Virus record (IMG/VR): IMGVR_UViG_3300029984_000001 | Location: 124,001-188,000 of that record | Reading direction: 5' to 3' (one strand) | Source: a virus | DNA length: 64,000 bases | Shown: positions 34,436-43,349 of the stretch, in pieces | Layout: each line of letters opens with the position of its first letter | Numbering within the stretch: the first letter of the stretch is position 1 | Made by a program: the position numbers and the translations under genes | The notes under the pieces: model-generated | The model's database searches: none | Told to the model about the DNA's origin: nothing | The model's input: the letters and a program-made list of their open reading frames with translations, nothing else

Positions 34436-36922
34436 ATGGATATAAAAGAAATTAGATTAAGAGATGAAGATACAGGAACACTTTCAGAACCAGTGAGTTT
34501 ACTACCTAAAGGTGAAGAAGTTATATTTTTAGATAATGAAACATTACTAATTAAATTAGCGAATATAAATATTAGTTTAAACAAGAAATCTATAACAGGA
34601 CATAAACATGTCAAATCAGATATATCTGACTTTCCTAATAAACTTAGTAATTTTTTAAATGATTTAGAATTTGTTACTAAGTCGGATATATCAGCCACGA
34701 CCCATTCACATCCAAATATAACAATATTAAATACTATCAACCAAAATTTATTTGACAGTTTTGCAAATAAATATACAAGAACTGAGGTTGATAATAAGTT
34801 TCAGAATTTATCGGCTATATTAAAAACAACCTATTCCAGCATCATACATAAACATAGTATAAATGATTTAACTGACTATAGAGAGCCTCTTATATTATCT
34901 AAAGTCAGTCAGTTAACAAATGATTCTGGTTATATAAATAAAGCTGATTTAGACAATTTAGGTTTAAATTCAGTATATTTCCATTCTCATTCAAATATAG
35001 TATCATTAGAAAAAATAAATCAAATTTTATTAGATGGATTTGCAGATAAATATACAAAAAATGAAATGGATGTTAAGTTAAAATCTATTACAGATATAAT
35101 ATCAAATTCATCTGATTTAACTGTATTAGTTCAAACAATTGCTAATAAAGCTGATAAAAATCATACTCACAATATAATAGAAGTAAATAATTTACAAAGT
35201 ATTTTAGACAATAAAGCTCCGTTAAATCATATGCATAGTATATATAATATTACTGGTTTACAAACAGAATTAAGTAATAAAGCATCATCTAACCATCTTC
35301 ATAATGTAAAAGATATAGAGGATGTATATTCAATTGAAGAGGTAGATTCATTAGTTGAGGGAGTTAATAATGTATTAGCCACTAAGTTGAATAAAGGTAA
35401 TATAGATGGATTATTAAAATTTAATGATCCAGTTGTAGGAGGATACTCAGGTGTCCATGGATATATGGCTCAAAATGATTTTTGGAGGATAGTGGGATTT
35501 AATTCAGGTGCAGATAATGGTAGTTTAGAAATTGCAACAGGGGATAATGGAACTGAACCTATATATTTTAGACAATATAATACTGGTGATCCCAATAATA
35601 CTATAGTAAGAACATTCACAATATTAGATCAATATGGAAATACTAAGATTCCTGGTACATTATTTTTAGGTAATAAAACATTAAATGAATACATAAACGA
35701 TTTATCGTTGATACCAGGAAACAAAAATATTCCAACTGGAGGAAGTAAAGGTGACCTTCTTGGGTGGAAAAGTGATGGAGAAGCTGAATGGATGTATTTA
35801 GATTCAGAAAAGACAACATTTGAAACCAATAGAATAAAAAAAAGAGGAGTTACATTTATATCATTGATCAATTCTACAAATTCATCAGATATCACTATAG
35901 ATTTATCATCTATAAACTTTTACGGTACTCCTAAATATAGTGCTTATATTGTGTATAATGATAATACTAAAGAACAAATTCCTCTTATATTAACAGATGA
36001 TTTATTAAATATAACACATTCTATAAAAGTTAATATAAATACAAAAGGTTTAAATATAAAAATAATTAGGAAAAATACAACTGTCAATGAATATTTTAAA
36101 ATTTATTTTGAAATCTATGATATTGATAACTCCCTTACAATTAATAGAGCAACATCTATACGTGTCCTAAATATTTATCCAGGTACAACAGGCGAAACAT
36201 TTACATTTACAAATTTCAACAACGATACATATACTATGCCTGTTACAGCTCAAGTTAAAAGATGGATGGAAGAACCTAATGATGAAAGCCCAAAAGGATA
36301 TGGTCAAGGATTAGTAGAGGTAAATGCTGTTGATATAAATGATTTTAATATAGATCCTTATAAATATTTAAAAGATATTAATGGAAATTGGAAATATGAT
36401 GTTATATATCTTGGAGCATGGGACTGTAATAATGAATTATATTATAATACGGCAGCCATGAAATCAATAGAATCATGGATATCAGCTGGAAAAGGATATA
36501 TATCTGGACATGATACTTTAGGATATTCTAGTAATCTTAATAATGAATTAGAAAGTTATGTAGGAATTAAAAATTACGCTAATCCGACTGGTGGGTGTTC
36601 TAATAATAAAATTAAAATAACCAAAAATGGATTGGTTAATTCCTTCCCTTGGAACTTGGGTGATATAAATACCGAATTAATAGTACCTCTAAGTCATGTA
36701 ACTAGTCAATTCTATACAGGTGATGTGTGGTTTAAATATGAACCACCAGTTGGATTTATAGAAACAACTGAAGTTGATAATGTATCTGGTTCTGATAATT
36801 TCTTCTTGGGAACATATAAAAATACCGCTTTTATACAAACTGGACATTCAAAGGGAGTTGCATCAGCTGATGAGCAAAAAATATTAGCTAATGTTTTTTA
36901 TTATTTAGCAGGAAAAATATAA
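34436..36922 (+). CDS. Large tail fibre with DUF5057/ThuA-like C-terminal domain, 828 aa
   Basis: ATG 34436 after AAAGGAGG. Residues 1-320 hold repeats of the fibre-stalk type H-x-H (ITGHKHVKSDI, ADKNHTHNI, LNHMHSI, SNHLHNV) and YTRTEVDNKF. Residues about 370-450 (GSLEIATGDNGTEPIYFRQY) are a typical fibre head segment. The last ~230 residues (VLNIYPGTTGETF, KYDVIYLGAWDCNN, WISAGKGYISGHDTLGY, FLGTYKNTAFIQTGHSKG) match the DUF5057 class with a class I glutamine-amidotransferase/ThuA-like fold. Probably a receptor-binding fibre with a sugar- or wall-related tip. Confidence 0.75.
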   Translation: MDIKEIRLRDEDTGTLSEPVSLLPKGEEVIFLDNETLLIKLANINISLNKKSITGHKHVKSDISDFPNKLSNFLNDLEFVTKSDISATTHSHPNITILNTINQNLFDSFANKYTRTEVDNKFQNLSAILKTTYSSIIHKHSINDLTDYREPLILSKVSQLTNDSGYINKADLDNLGLNSVYFHSHSNIVSLEKINQILLDGFADKYTKNEMDVKLKSITDIISNSSDLTVLVQTIANKADKNHTHNIIEVNNLQSILDNKAPLNHMHSIYNITGLQTELSNKASSNHLHNVKDIEDVYSIEEVDSLVEGVNNVLATKLNKGNIDGLLKFNDPVVGGYSGVHGYMAQNDFWRIVGFNSGADNGSLEIATGDNGTEPIYFRQYNTGDPNNTIVRTFTILDQYGNTKIPGTLFLGNKTLNEYINDLSLIPGNKNIPTGGSKGDLLGWKSDGEAEWMYLDSEKTTFETNRIKKRGVTFISLINSTNSSDITIDLSSINFYGTPKYSAYIVYNDNTKEQIPLILTDDLLNITHSIKVNINTKGLNIKIIRKNTTVNEYFKIYFEIYDIDNSLTINRATSIRVLNIYPGTTGETFTFTNFNNDTYTMPVTAQVKRWMEEPNDESPKGYGQGLVEVNAVDINDFNIDPYKYLKDINGNWKYDVIYLGAWDCNNELYYNTAAMKSIESWISAGKGYISGHDTLGYSSNLNNELESYVGIKNYANPTGGCSNNKIKITKNGLVNSFPWNLGDINTELIVPLSHVTSQFYTGDVWFKYEPPVGFIETTEVDNVSGSDNFFLGTYKNTAFIQTGHSKGVASADEQKILANVFYYLAGKI

Positions 36923-36927
36923 TAAAA

Positions 36928-36960
36928 AATAAAAGAGGACATTAATGTCCTCTTTATTTT
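36928..36960 (+). terminator. Bidirectional terminator
   Basis: AAAGAGGACAT / ATGTCCTCTTT stem with T run on plus and A-rich lead on the other side, between converging genes. Confidence 0.85.
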
Positions 36961-37456
36961 ATATGTATAATAAGTTAATATATGTATCCTCTTGTTCTGA
37001 TTTATGATAATCTAATAGATTATCTAAGTAGTTATCTAGTTGAATATCTTCTATCTTATTTTTCTCTATGTTAGTATAACTTATTACTTTACCTTTTTTA
37101 TGAAACTCTAAGTTCTTATAGAAACAGTCCACACTATCTCCATTTATGTATTTAATATCATATCTTTGTTGATGTATATCTAAGAAAGCGTCTCCTACTG
37201 CTACATTTACGAATTTTCTAACTGCAATTCCATTTGTCCATTTCACGTTTACATATAGAACACATAAACCATCTTTTTCTTTTACTGAAGGGCATACTAA
37301 TCTTTCTGAAACCAAACTATACACTCTTCCATATGTAGATATTAAATAATTAGAAGTCCCCATTCTTTTCCATATTTCTTTTTCACCTTTAGTTTCTAGA
37401 CAATAATCCTTTGATACTTGTTCAATTTTCTTGATAACTATTTCTTCTTTAATCAT
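36959..37456 (-). CDS. HNH homing endonuclease-like protein (NUMOD4 + degenerate HNH), 165 aa
   Basis: Residues about 26-48 (EIWKRMGTSNYLISTYGRVYS) fit the NUMOD4 motif, then a beta region (VKEKDGLCVLYVNVKWTNG) and an HNH-like segment RKFVNVAVGDAFLD..IKYINGDSVDCFYKNLEF, where the usual N-H-I-D-G is Y-I-N-G, so the second catalytic His is replaced by Tyr. ATG 37456 after AAAGGAGTG. Free-standing, inverted relative to its neighbours and flanked by a bidirectional terminator, as expected for an inserted selfish gene, possibly inactive. Confidence 0.7.
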   Translation of the reverse strand: MIKEEIVIKKIEQVSKDYCLETKGEKEIWKRMGTSNYLISTYGRVYSLVSERLVCPSVKEKDGLCVLYVNVKWTNGIAVRKFVNVAVGDAFLDIHQQRYDIKYINGDSVDCFYKNLEFHKKGKVISYTNIEKNKIEDIQLDNYLDNLLDYHKSEQEDTYINLLYI

Positions 37457-37494
37457 GATAATTTCACTCCTTTAAATTTTATTCACTAATATAA

Positions 37495-37520
37495 TATATA
37501 ATTATATATTATATTGATGA
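37495..37520 (+). promoter_or_regulatory. AT-rich phage promoter candidate (E4)
   Basis: Core ATTATATATTATA (37501-37513) then TTGATGA, in the divergent gap before the gene at 37537. Confidence 0.5.
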
Positions 37521-37536
37521 GTACATATTAATATTA

Positions 37537-37821
37537 ATGTTTTATGGGGTGGTTAAAATTATTAAATTAGAGCAAGTTGTATGTAAAAGAGATAATCGAA
37601 ATTTTATTAAAGGAGGCGAATATATTGCAAAAATATCAGGAGAATATCTAAGTATCTATGATCCTAAGAATAAACAGTGGGAATCGTATAGTAATAAATA
37701 TTTATCAATACATTTATCTATATTTATGAATTTTGAGATTAAGAATGATAGTGTTACATATGTAAAAGATAAGAAAGAGTTAAAAGAATTTATTAAAATT
37801 AAATTGATGGGGGAGAATTAA
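37537..37821 (+). CDS. Hypothetical protein, 94 aa
   Basis: Not recognised. The only ATG (37537) has no good RBS, while GGGGTGG at 37545 sits the right distance from an ATT codon near 37558; the gene may start at ATT or have lost its ATG. The block GEYLSIYDPKNKQWESY resembles the Trp blocks of the 8879 and 10402 proteins. Confidence 0.55.
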   Translation: MFYGVVKIIKLEQVVCKRDNRNFIKGGEYIAKISGEYLSIYDPKNKQWESYSNKYLSIHLSIFMNFEIKNDSVTYVKDKKELKEFIKIKLMGEN

Positions 37822-37822
37822 A

Positions 37823-39073
37823 ATGAAAATTAAAAAGGAAATATTAGATAGTATTGTGAATGCTTTAAAACAATCGATTCAAATTCCGATATTAAATACA
37901 CCTTCTACAATAGAGGAATATGAAGATAAAATAATAGAATCTGGTGATGTACTAGATACATTAATGTATCAAGATTGTACTTATAAGATAGAAAGGTACA
38001 AGGAATCTAATGATAGAGATAGAATAACTATAAGTAGTAATAAATTAATTACGACTTTCTATCTTAATTCAAATGGTAATATTACCAATATATCGTTATT
38101 CAAGAAAAATGATTGTATTGAAAAAATAATTATGAAATTAAATAATGAAAATCTCATAACCAAATATATTGTAAGAAATAAAAAGAATAATAAAGATTTA
38201 TTTGTAGCTAACGTTAAATATATTGATGAAACTAAGATATACATAAGTTATGAAGATGTAATGGATTGCAATAAAATATATGAATATAAATTTAATCTTA
38301 TAAAATATAATATGACTTTAATAGAAGTAAAATGTGAAAATAAACATATAAATTTTGTATATGACGATCACAACAATCTTATTAATATTATTAAAAGAGA
38401 AAATGACATTATAAGAGAGACTGTAGATTTTATTGATAAAGATAATATAGAAAAAAGAAAAGATGGTCTTATATATAAGATAGATCAAAAATCTAATATA
38501 ATAAATATCTATGATGAATACAAACCATCTGATATAATAAAAAACATAACATTTAATATTGAAAGGCAAACTATAACAGAAACTGATTATGATAATTTCA
38601 TTATCACAACACACAACTTACCATTTATTAAAGAACAAGGAGCTACTAAAGTGGTCACTATCCACTCATTGTCGGATAATACTTTACTATCTAAAATAAT
38701 ATATTACTTCAATGGATTTAATTATAAACTACAATATGAATATGAATATGAAGGTTATCCAAGTAATTATGTAGAAAAATTCCATAATTATAATTCAAAG
38801 AAAGAAACCCATAGAGTAAATAAATATGTTTATATAGATAATAAATTATATAGACAAGATGTACTTATGTATAATATGAAAGAGAATGATTTAGACATAA
38901 GTAATACATTCTTAATATCAGAAAGAAGTATTGTAAACAGAGATAATGAAAAAGTTTTAAAGAAGATAGATAGAAAAGGGGATAAAACTTATATAAGTTT
39001 TATTAATAACCCTGATAATTATATTGCAGATGAATTAGGAGATAGTGGTATCGATATCTATTTAGATATATAA
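37823..39073 (+). CDS. Hypothetical beta-rich repeat protein, 416 aa
   Basis: Not recognised. Alternating short strands with FYLNSNGNITNI, FVYDDHNNLINI and YEYEYEGYPSNYVEKFHNY, a pattern similar to YD/RHS-type repeats but too diverged to name. No signal peptide. RBS GGGGGAG; it starts 1 nt after the previous stop. Confidence 0.6.
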   Translation: MKIKKEILDSIVNALKQSIQIPILNTPSTIEEYEDKIIESGDVLDTLMYQDCTYKIERYKESNDRDRITISSNKLITTFYLNSNGNITNISLFKKNDCIEKIIMKLNNENLITKYIVRNKKNNKDLFVANVKYIDETKIYISYEDVMDCNKIYEYKFNLIKYNMTLIEVKCENKHINFVYDDHNNLINIIKRENDIIRETVDFIDKDNIEKRKDGLIYKIDQKSNIINIYDEYKPSDIIKNITFNIERQTITETDYDNFIITTHNLPFIKEQGATKVVTIHSLSDNTLLSKIIYYFNGFNYKLQYEYEYEGYPSNYVEKFHNYNSKKETHRVNKYVYIDNKLYRQDVLMYNMKENDLDISNTFLISERSIVNRDNEKVLKKIDRKGDKTYISFINNPDNYIADELGDSGIDIYLDI

Positions 39074-39087
39074 AAGGAGAAATAAAA

Positions 39088-39399
39088 ATGGATGAAAAAG
39101 AAAAAATAATTGATTTATTAAAACATAAAGAATTAAAAGAAAATATAGAGTTTGAAGAGGTAAAAAAATTTATAATTTGTTCAATATTTGATAATATAGT
39201 GCCTACTTTATTTAATCATTATCCAATGTTTAAAAACGAATTATCAGAAGAACAATACTTCGCTCTTAAAGCTGATATATGTGGTTCAGCTGTAGGTTAT
39301 ATGATGGGATCATTAGATAAATTTAAAGAAGAATTTAGAATAGATCCTACAAGTTTAACACAATATCTAGAAGGAATTCTAGAGGAAATTAAAAAATAA
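39088..39399 (+). CDS. Hypothetical protein, 103 aa
   Basis: Not recognised. Helical, soluble. RBS AAAGGAG. First of a run of small acidic accessory genes extending to 42.9 kb. Confidence 0.6.
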   Translation: MDEKEKIIDLLKHKELKENIEFEEVKKFIICSIFDNIVPTLFNHYPMFKNELSEEQYFALKADICGSAVGYMMGSLDKFKEEFRIDPTSLTQYLEGILEEIKK

Positions 39400-39439
39400 A
39401 TATTTATGAAACTAATTAATTGAAAGGATGTGATATTTA

Positions 39440-39796
39440 TTGAATAATAATAAACCTTGGTTTAGAAGCTTTATGGTTAGAGAAAAAGATGAAGAAGAAG
39501 CTGTAGAAGATCTTATGAAACATCTTTGGGAAAATATTGGTTATTGGGAGAAAACTAAAGGTAATACTAGAGATAAATTAGAAGGGTTAGCTTTTAGTTT
39601 TCTAACAATGATAGATGGTTGTGATGGTACAGGATACAATATAAAACCATTAGTAACACAATTAGAAGATGCTTTTGAATTCGGAGATACTAGTATCTAT
39701 TCTGATGATATAGGTTATATAAATAGAGGAATAGAATTACATGATGAATTCTATCCTTACGGTAGAGAGAAAGGATTTGTAAAAGATGATGAATAG
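39440..39796 (+). CDS. Hypothetical protein, 118 aa (TTG start, FMVRE motif)
   Basis: Start TTG 39440 after GAAAGGATGTG. Residues 8-15 are WFRSFMVRE, one of the recurrent FMxR-E motifs near an N-terminus. The body contains DKLEGLAFSFLTMIDG and GRGIELHDEFYP-like sequence found in small uncharacterised phage proteins. Function unknown. Confidence 0.65.
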   Translation: MNNNKPWFRSFMVREKDEEEAVEDLMKHLWENIGYWEKTKGNTRDKLEGLAFSFLTMIDGCDGTGYNIKPLVTQLEDAFEFGDTSIYSDDIGYINRGIELHDEFYPYGREKGFVKDDE

Positions 39797-39944
39797 TACA
39801 ATACAACCTGAATGGAAACCTTCTAAACCATTACAACAAGTTTTAGATGAGTTTCTTAAAATGAGAAAAGATAATAAAAAGATAATGAATAAAAAATGTC
39901 AAATATTATATATAGGAGGAAATAAAGAAGATGGTAGAGAATAA
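39789..39944 (+). CDS. Possible 51-aa protein
   Basis: ATG 39789 overlaps the end of the preceding gene by 8 nt and the start of the next by 14 nt, filling the gap exactly. Basic in its second half (KMRKDNKKIMNKK). RBS AAAGGAT is rather distant. Confidence 0.45.
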   Translation: MNSTIQPEWKPSKPLQQVLDEFLKMRKDNKKIMNKKCQILYIGGNKEDGRE

Positions 39945-40275
39945 ATTAGTAGGTAATGAAATTGTATATATAAAAGTTAAAAAAGATGAAATAGCTAATA
40001 TATACAATATATTAGATTCAGCTAAAGTAGAATACGATGGTTATTATAATGATAGTCAAGATATTTTTGCACATGAAGAAGCTGAAGCTGCTATTAGTAT
40101 GCAAATGGAATATTTAGAGAAAGATATTATTATCCCAAAGGAATTAGAATCATCTATTAAAGAAGAAATATATAATAAACTAAATGATCATAATATAGAA
40201 TATGGAATATATGATCATGATTACTTATCTGATGTCAGAAACAATGCCTATAAAAAATTCATGACTAGAGAATAA
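39931..40275 (+). CDS. Acidic accessory protein, 114 aa (C-terminal FMTRE)
   Basis: Member of a local paralogue family with 40334 and 41150: N-terminal beta strand, then a helix with Y-x-x-x..AHEEAE. It ends exactly in KKFMTRE, the recurrent motif at the extreme C-terminus. Start after TAGGAGG. Function unknown. Confidence 0.65.
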   Translation: MVENKLVGNEIVYIKVKKDEIANIYNILDSAKVEYDGYYNDSQDIFAHEEAEAAISMQMEYLEKDIIIPKELESSIKEEIYNKLNDHNIEYGIYDHDYLSDVRNNAYKKFMTRE

Positions 40276-40333
40276 TAATTTAACATATTCAAAACTATAA
40301 ATTATATTTACATAGAGAAAGGAAGTAATAATT

Positions 40334-40660
40334 ATGAATTATTATCAAAACAATTTAGAATCAAATGAGAGAGTATACTTTGCAGTAGAATTAGAAGATG
40401 CTGAAAAAGTAACAACACTTCTACAAAATGATGCTATTCCTGTAAATGGAATGTATACAAACCCATTAGAAATTGTAGCACATGAAGAAGTCGAAAAGTT
40501 AGATATTGATGATGATGATGTAAAACAAGAAACTATTCAAGAAGCTGTTTCTAAATTAACAGAGATAGTAACCGATTCTTGGTCGGATATTATAGCTTCA
40601 ATAGAATCATATGATGTCTATAAAAATTCAGATAAATTATCTGACGAGATTGATGGATAA
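40334..40660 (+). CDS. Acidic accessory protein, 108 aa
   Basis: Paralogue of the 39931 protein (VYFAVELEDAEKV, GMYTNPLEIVAHEEVE) with an Asp-rich centre; here the FMxR motif is absent. Start ATG 40334 after GAAAGGAAG. Followed by a hairpin. Confidence 0.65.
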   Translation: MNYYQNNLESNERVYFAVELEDAEKVTTLLQNDAIPVNGMYTNPLEIVAHEEVEKLDIDDDDVKQETIQEAVSKLTEIVTDSWSDIIASIESYDVYKNSDKLSDEIDG

Positions 40661-40673
40661 TTACATATCAAAT

Positions 40674-40705
40674 AGTACAGTGGTTTCGATCACTGTACCA
40701 GTTTT
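40674..40705 (+). terminator. Probable terminator hairpin
   Basis: GTACAGTG / CACTGTAC stem with 8-nt loop; the T tail is weak (TTTTAATG). Confidence 0.5.
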
Positions 40706-40748
40706 AATGTTTCTTTTAGTATACGTCACTGAAAGGAGGAAACACTAA

Positions 40749-41126
40749 ATGAATTATGTAGAATTTACAACCTCTAATTATTTTCACGTGAAAGATATAA
40801 ATCAATTTGAAAAAGAAATAAAAGAAATTGGATTAGCAGAAGATTTCTTTGAACCTAATGAAGATAATAAATATTGTATTACGTGTGAAGGTATGAATAG
40901 TTACAATGATGAGACAAATGAAGAAATTAATGAAGATGATATTGCTGAATTAATTAGACGAAATCTAAGACCAGATCAAAAATGTATTGTATCTCAAATA
41001 GGGTACGAAGGTTATAGATATTTTAGTGCTGGTGTGTGGAGAATAATGCCTTATAGAGTAACTTATTATGATTTGTTTACTGAAAAGTCTAATCAATATA
41101 ATAATGGTAAATGGATATTTGAATAA
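40749..41126 (+). CDS. Hypothetical protein, 125 aa
   Basis: Not recognised. Start after GAAAGGAGG. Acidic N-terminal half, aromatic-rich C-terminal half (GYRYFSAGVWRIMPYRVTYY). Confidence 0.6.
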   Translation: MNYVEFTTSNYFHVKDINQFEKEIKEIGLAEDFFEPNEDNKYCITCEGMNSYNDETNEEINEDDIAELIRRNLRPDQKCIVSQIGYEGYRYFSAGVWRIMPYRVTYYDLFTEKSNQYNNGKWIFE

Positions 41127-41149
41127 TAAAATAAATGGAGGAATGTAAA

Positions 41150-41521
41150 ATGAAAAATTATGATAATGGATTTAGATATATCAGTGTGTTTGGTGAAAAT
41201 GAAGAGGATAAGGAAAAGTTAAATAATTTTTTAAAGGAAAATGATTATGATACTGAGGAATCATGTGATGCATTAAATGTTTTAGCTAGAGAATGTGTAG
41301 GTACTAATGAAGAACTTAATGTGAGAATGAAAACATTCATGACTAGAGTTAATCCTGAAGAAGCTTTATTATTTGAAAATTCTATATATGAAGGGTTCTG
41401 TGATAAGGTAGCGGATGAAGTAGATTATGCTACTAAATTTACTAGTGATGATATAAGAGATTTTGAGTTTGATTTGGATGAAAAATTAAAACAACCAAAT
41501 TCTACTAAAGGAGTAGCTTAA
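41150..41521 (+). CDS. Acidic accessory protein, 123 aa (FMTR motif)
   Basis: ATG 41150 after GGAGGAATG. Third member of the local family (FRYISVFGENEEDKEKLNNF; ALNVLARECV in place of AHEE). KTFMTRVNPEE near residue 64 is the recurrent motif in an internal position. Function unknown. Confidence 0.6.
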   Translation: MKNYDNGFRYISVFGENEEDKEKLNNFLKENDYDTEESCDALNVLARECVGTNEELNVRMKTFMTRVNPEEALLFENSIYEGFCDKVADEVDYATKFTSDDIRDFEFDLDEKLKQPNSTKGVA

Positions 41522-41522
41522 T

Positions 41523-41705
41523 ATGAAAAATCTAAGTATAGAAGAAATCTTAGAAGCTAAAGAAATAATTAATAAAAGAATGGAATTAAAAAGTAAAATA
41601 GGACATTGTCCTCCTCCTGAATTTAGAGTGAAAGCAAATTGTTTTTATTGTGATGAATGTTGGCTTTCTAGTTTAGAATTAATGGAAAAAGGAGTTGTAA
41701 AATAA
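41523..41705 (+). CDS. Small Cys-rich protein, 60 aa
   Basis: GHCPPPEF, then CFYCDEC, give a four-Cys site likely to bind zinc. Helical N-terminus. It is 1 nt from the previous stop and overlaps the next start by 1 nt, so it lies in a tight operon. Confidence 0.6.
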   Translation: MKNLSIEEILEAKEIINKRMELKSKIGHCPPPEFRVKANCFYCDECWLSSLELMEKGVVK

Positions 41706-42301
41706 TGTTTGAAGTTTATAGAAATAAATTAAATTGTGGTGCTGTAATTGTAGCAGAACAAAAAGAAACTATACCAAACATGGTATATATTTCAGTATAT
41801 GATATAGATGGAATACTCATTCTGGATAAAGATTCTATGTCAAAAAACGAATGGGAGCAATGTCAAGGGTACTATTGTTATAAACTTAACAGATGGCTTG
41901 ATCCTGAAGATACTGTAACCTTAGTTAAACCATATGTAATGTTTGAGAGTGGTGAAAGAATGTGGAAGATAGAAGATTCAGATTATAGAGATAATCACCG
42001 TTCCCTTTTAAGAAGTGCTTCTCCTATAGGATTCTTTTCAGAAGAACCTAGTAGTATAAATCTTATGACATTTGGTGGACTATACATATTTACATATGAA
42101 AAAGATATTTTAGTATTTAGATTCGATGATTTTTATTTAAATGGAGATTTAGTTGGTACTTATAAAGAAATAAATGAACAATTAAAAATGTCTTATTCTG
42201 ATATAGATTACCATATGGATAAAGTTAAAGAATATTTTGAAACTAAATTAAATACAAAATTATTAGGATTTGAATCTATAAACTCTAGTGCAACTTATTA
42301 A
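41705..42301 (+). CDS. Hypothetical protein, 198 aa
   Basis: Not recognised. TAATG overlap with the previous gene. Pattern YYCYKLNRWLDPEDTV resembles the Trp block of the 8879-like proteins, so this may be a larger relative. Soluble, acidic C-terminus. Confidence 0.6.
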   Translation: MFEVYRNKLNCGAVIVAEQKETIPNMVYISVYDIDGILILDKDSMSKNEWEQCQGYYCYKLNRWLDPEDTVTLVKPYVMFESGERMWKIEDSDYRDNHRSLLRSASPIGFFSEEPSSINLMTFGGLYIFTYEKDILVFRFDDFYLNGDLVGTYKEINEQLKMSYSDIDYHMDKVKEYFETKLNTKLLGFESINSSATY

Positions 42302-42318
42302 GAAAGGTGGAAATAATA

Positions 42319-42921
42319 ATGTTAGAATTTGCGAGAAAATTATATAAAGATAATGAAAATGAGGTTTTAATAGAAATGGCTCAACAACTAGCTTATAAAG
42401 AAAAAACTGTAGAGCAGCTTAAACAAGATGTGTTATCTGATAAAGAACATCCTGAATATACTGAAGAATTATATCAAGAAGAAGTTGTTGATCTAGTAAT
42501 ACATATGGCTAATGATTATATTAACCAAAACAGACCTCAAGATACATCTCCGCTTCAAGACAAAAGGGATTATTTTAATGATAATTATATTAATATCTCT
42601 AAAGATTATTTTCAAGATCGTTTACCAGATATTAAATACAAAGAAACTACAGCAAGAAGTGTACATGAATTGGAAGCACAAAATATTTACAAGATGTCTA
42701 TATTAGGTCCAGTAGAAATGAATAAATTAATTGAAAAAGAACCTGATATAGAAATGAATGTTTATAGAAAGATAAGAGAAGAAATGTATGACAACTCATG
42801 TAATAGTTGGTGTGAGACTTGTGAATCATTTACTAAAAAAGCAAAAGAGTATGGTATAGAAGGAAATATAGTACCTATAAGAAAAACTGTAGATGGAACA
42901 ATTGAAAGAAATATAATTTAG
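42319..42921 (+). CDS. Hypothetical protein, 200 aa
   Basis: Not recognised. ATG 42319 after GAAAGGTGG. Helical and acidic, Cys pair CETC near residue 171. Last of the small accessory genes before a terminator. Confidence 0.6.
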   Translation: MLEFARKLYKDNENEVLIEMAQQLAYKEKTVEQLKQDVLSDKEHPEYTEELYQEEVVDLVIHMANDYINQNRPQDTSPLQDKRDYFNDNYINISKDYFQDRLPDIKYKETTARSVHELEAQNIYKMSILGPVEMNKLIEKEPDIEMNVYRKIREEMYDNSCNSWCETCESFTKKAKEYGIEGNIVPIRKTVDGTIERNII

Positions 42922-42927
42922 TAATTT

Positions 42928-42959
42928 AAAAGAGGGAAATTATCCCTCTTTTCTTTTTA
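42928..42959 (+). terminator. Intrinsic terminator
   Basis: AAAAGAGGGA / TCCCTCTTTT stem followed by CTTTTT. Confidence 0.85.
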
Positions 42960-42995
42960 TGTATAATAAATTAATTTTAAGGGAGAGAATTAATT

Positions 42996-43349
42996 ATGAT
43001 TAAAATATTAGTTGAAAATGAAGAGCACCAAATATTTAAAGTTATTAATAACAAAGATGAGTTAGTATTATTAGGAAAGATAGATAAAAAGAATCATAAA
43101 ATAGAATATCTTTTTGATAGTAATTGGAGATTATTAGTTAAAGATGCTAAAATACATATATCATATAAAACAGGATATTCAGATAGATTTTTTATTAAAG
43201 AAATAAATACAAATCATATATTGTCTCATGGTGGTTTAAAGTTATATTATAATAATCTTGGTATAGAAAATATTGAATTAATTGAATTGTATCTAGAAGA
43301 TGGTTATTATTATTTAGATAATAAGGGAAGTGGTTTAATATGGAATTAA
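42996..43349 (+). CDS. Hypothetical protein, 117 aa
   Basis: Not recognised. Start after AAGGGAGAG. Beta-rich N-terminal half. It overlaps the next gene by 10 nt. Confidence 0.6.
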   Translation: MIKILVENEEHQIFKVINNKDELVLLGKIDKKNHKIEYLFDSNWRLLVKDAKIHISYKTGYSDRFFIKEINTNHILSHGGLKLYYNNLGIENIELIELYLEDGYYYLDNKGSGLIWN

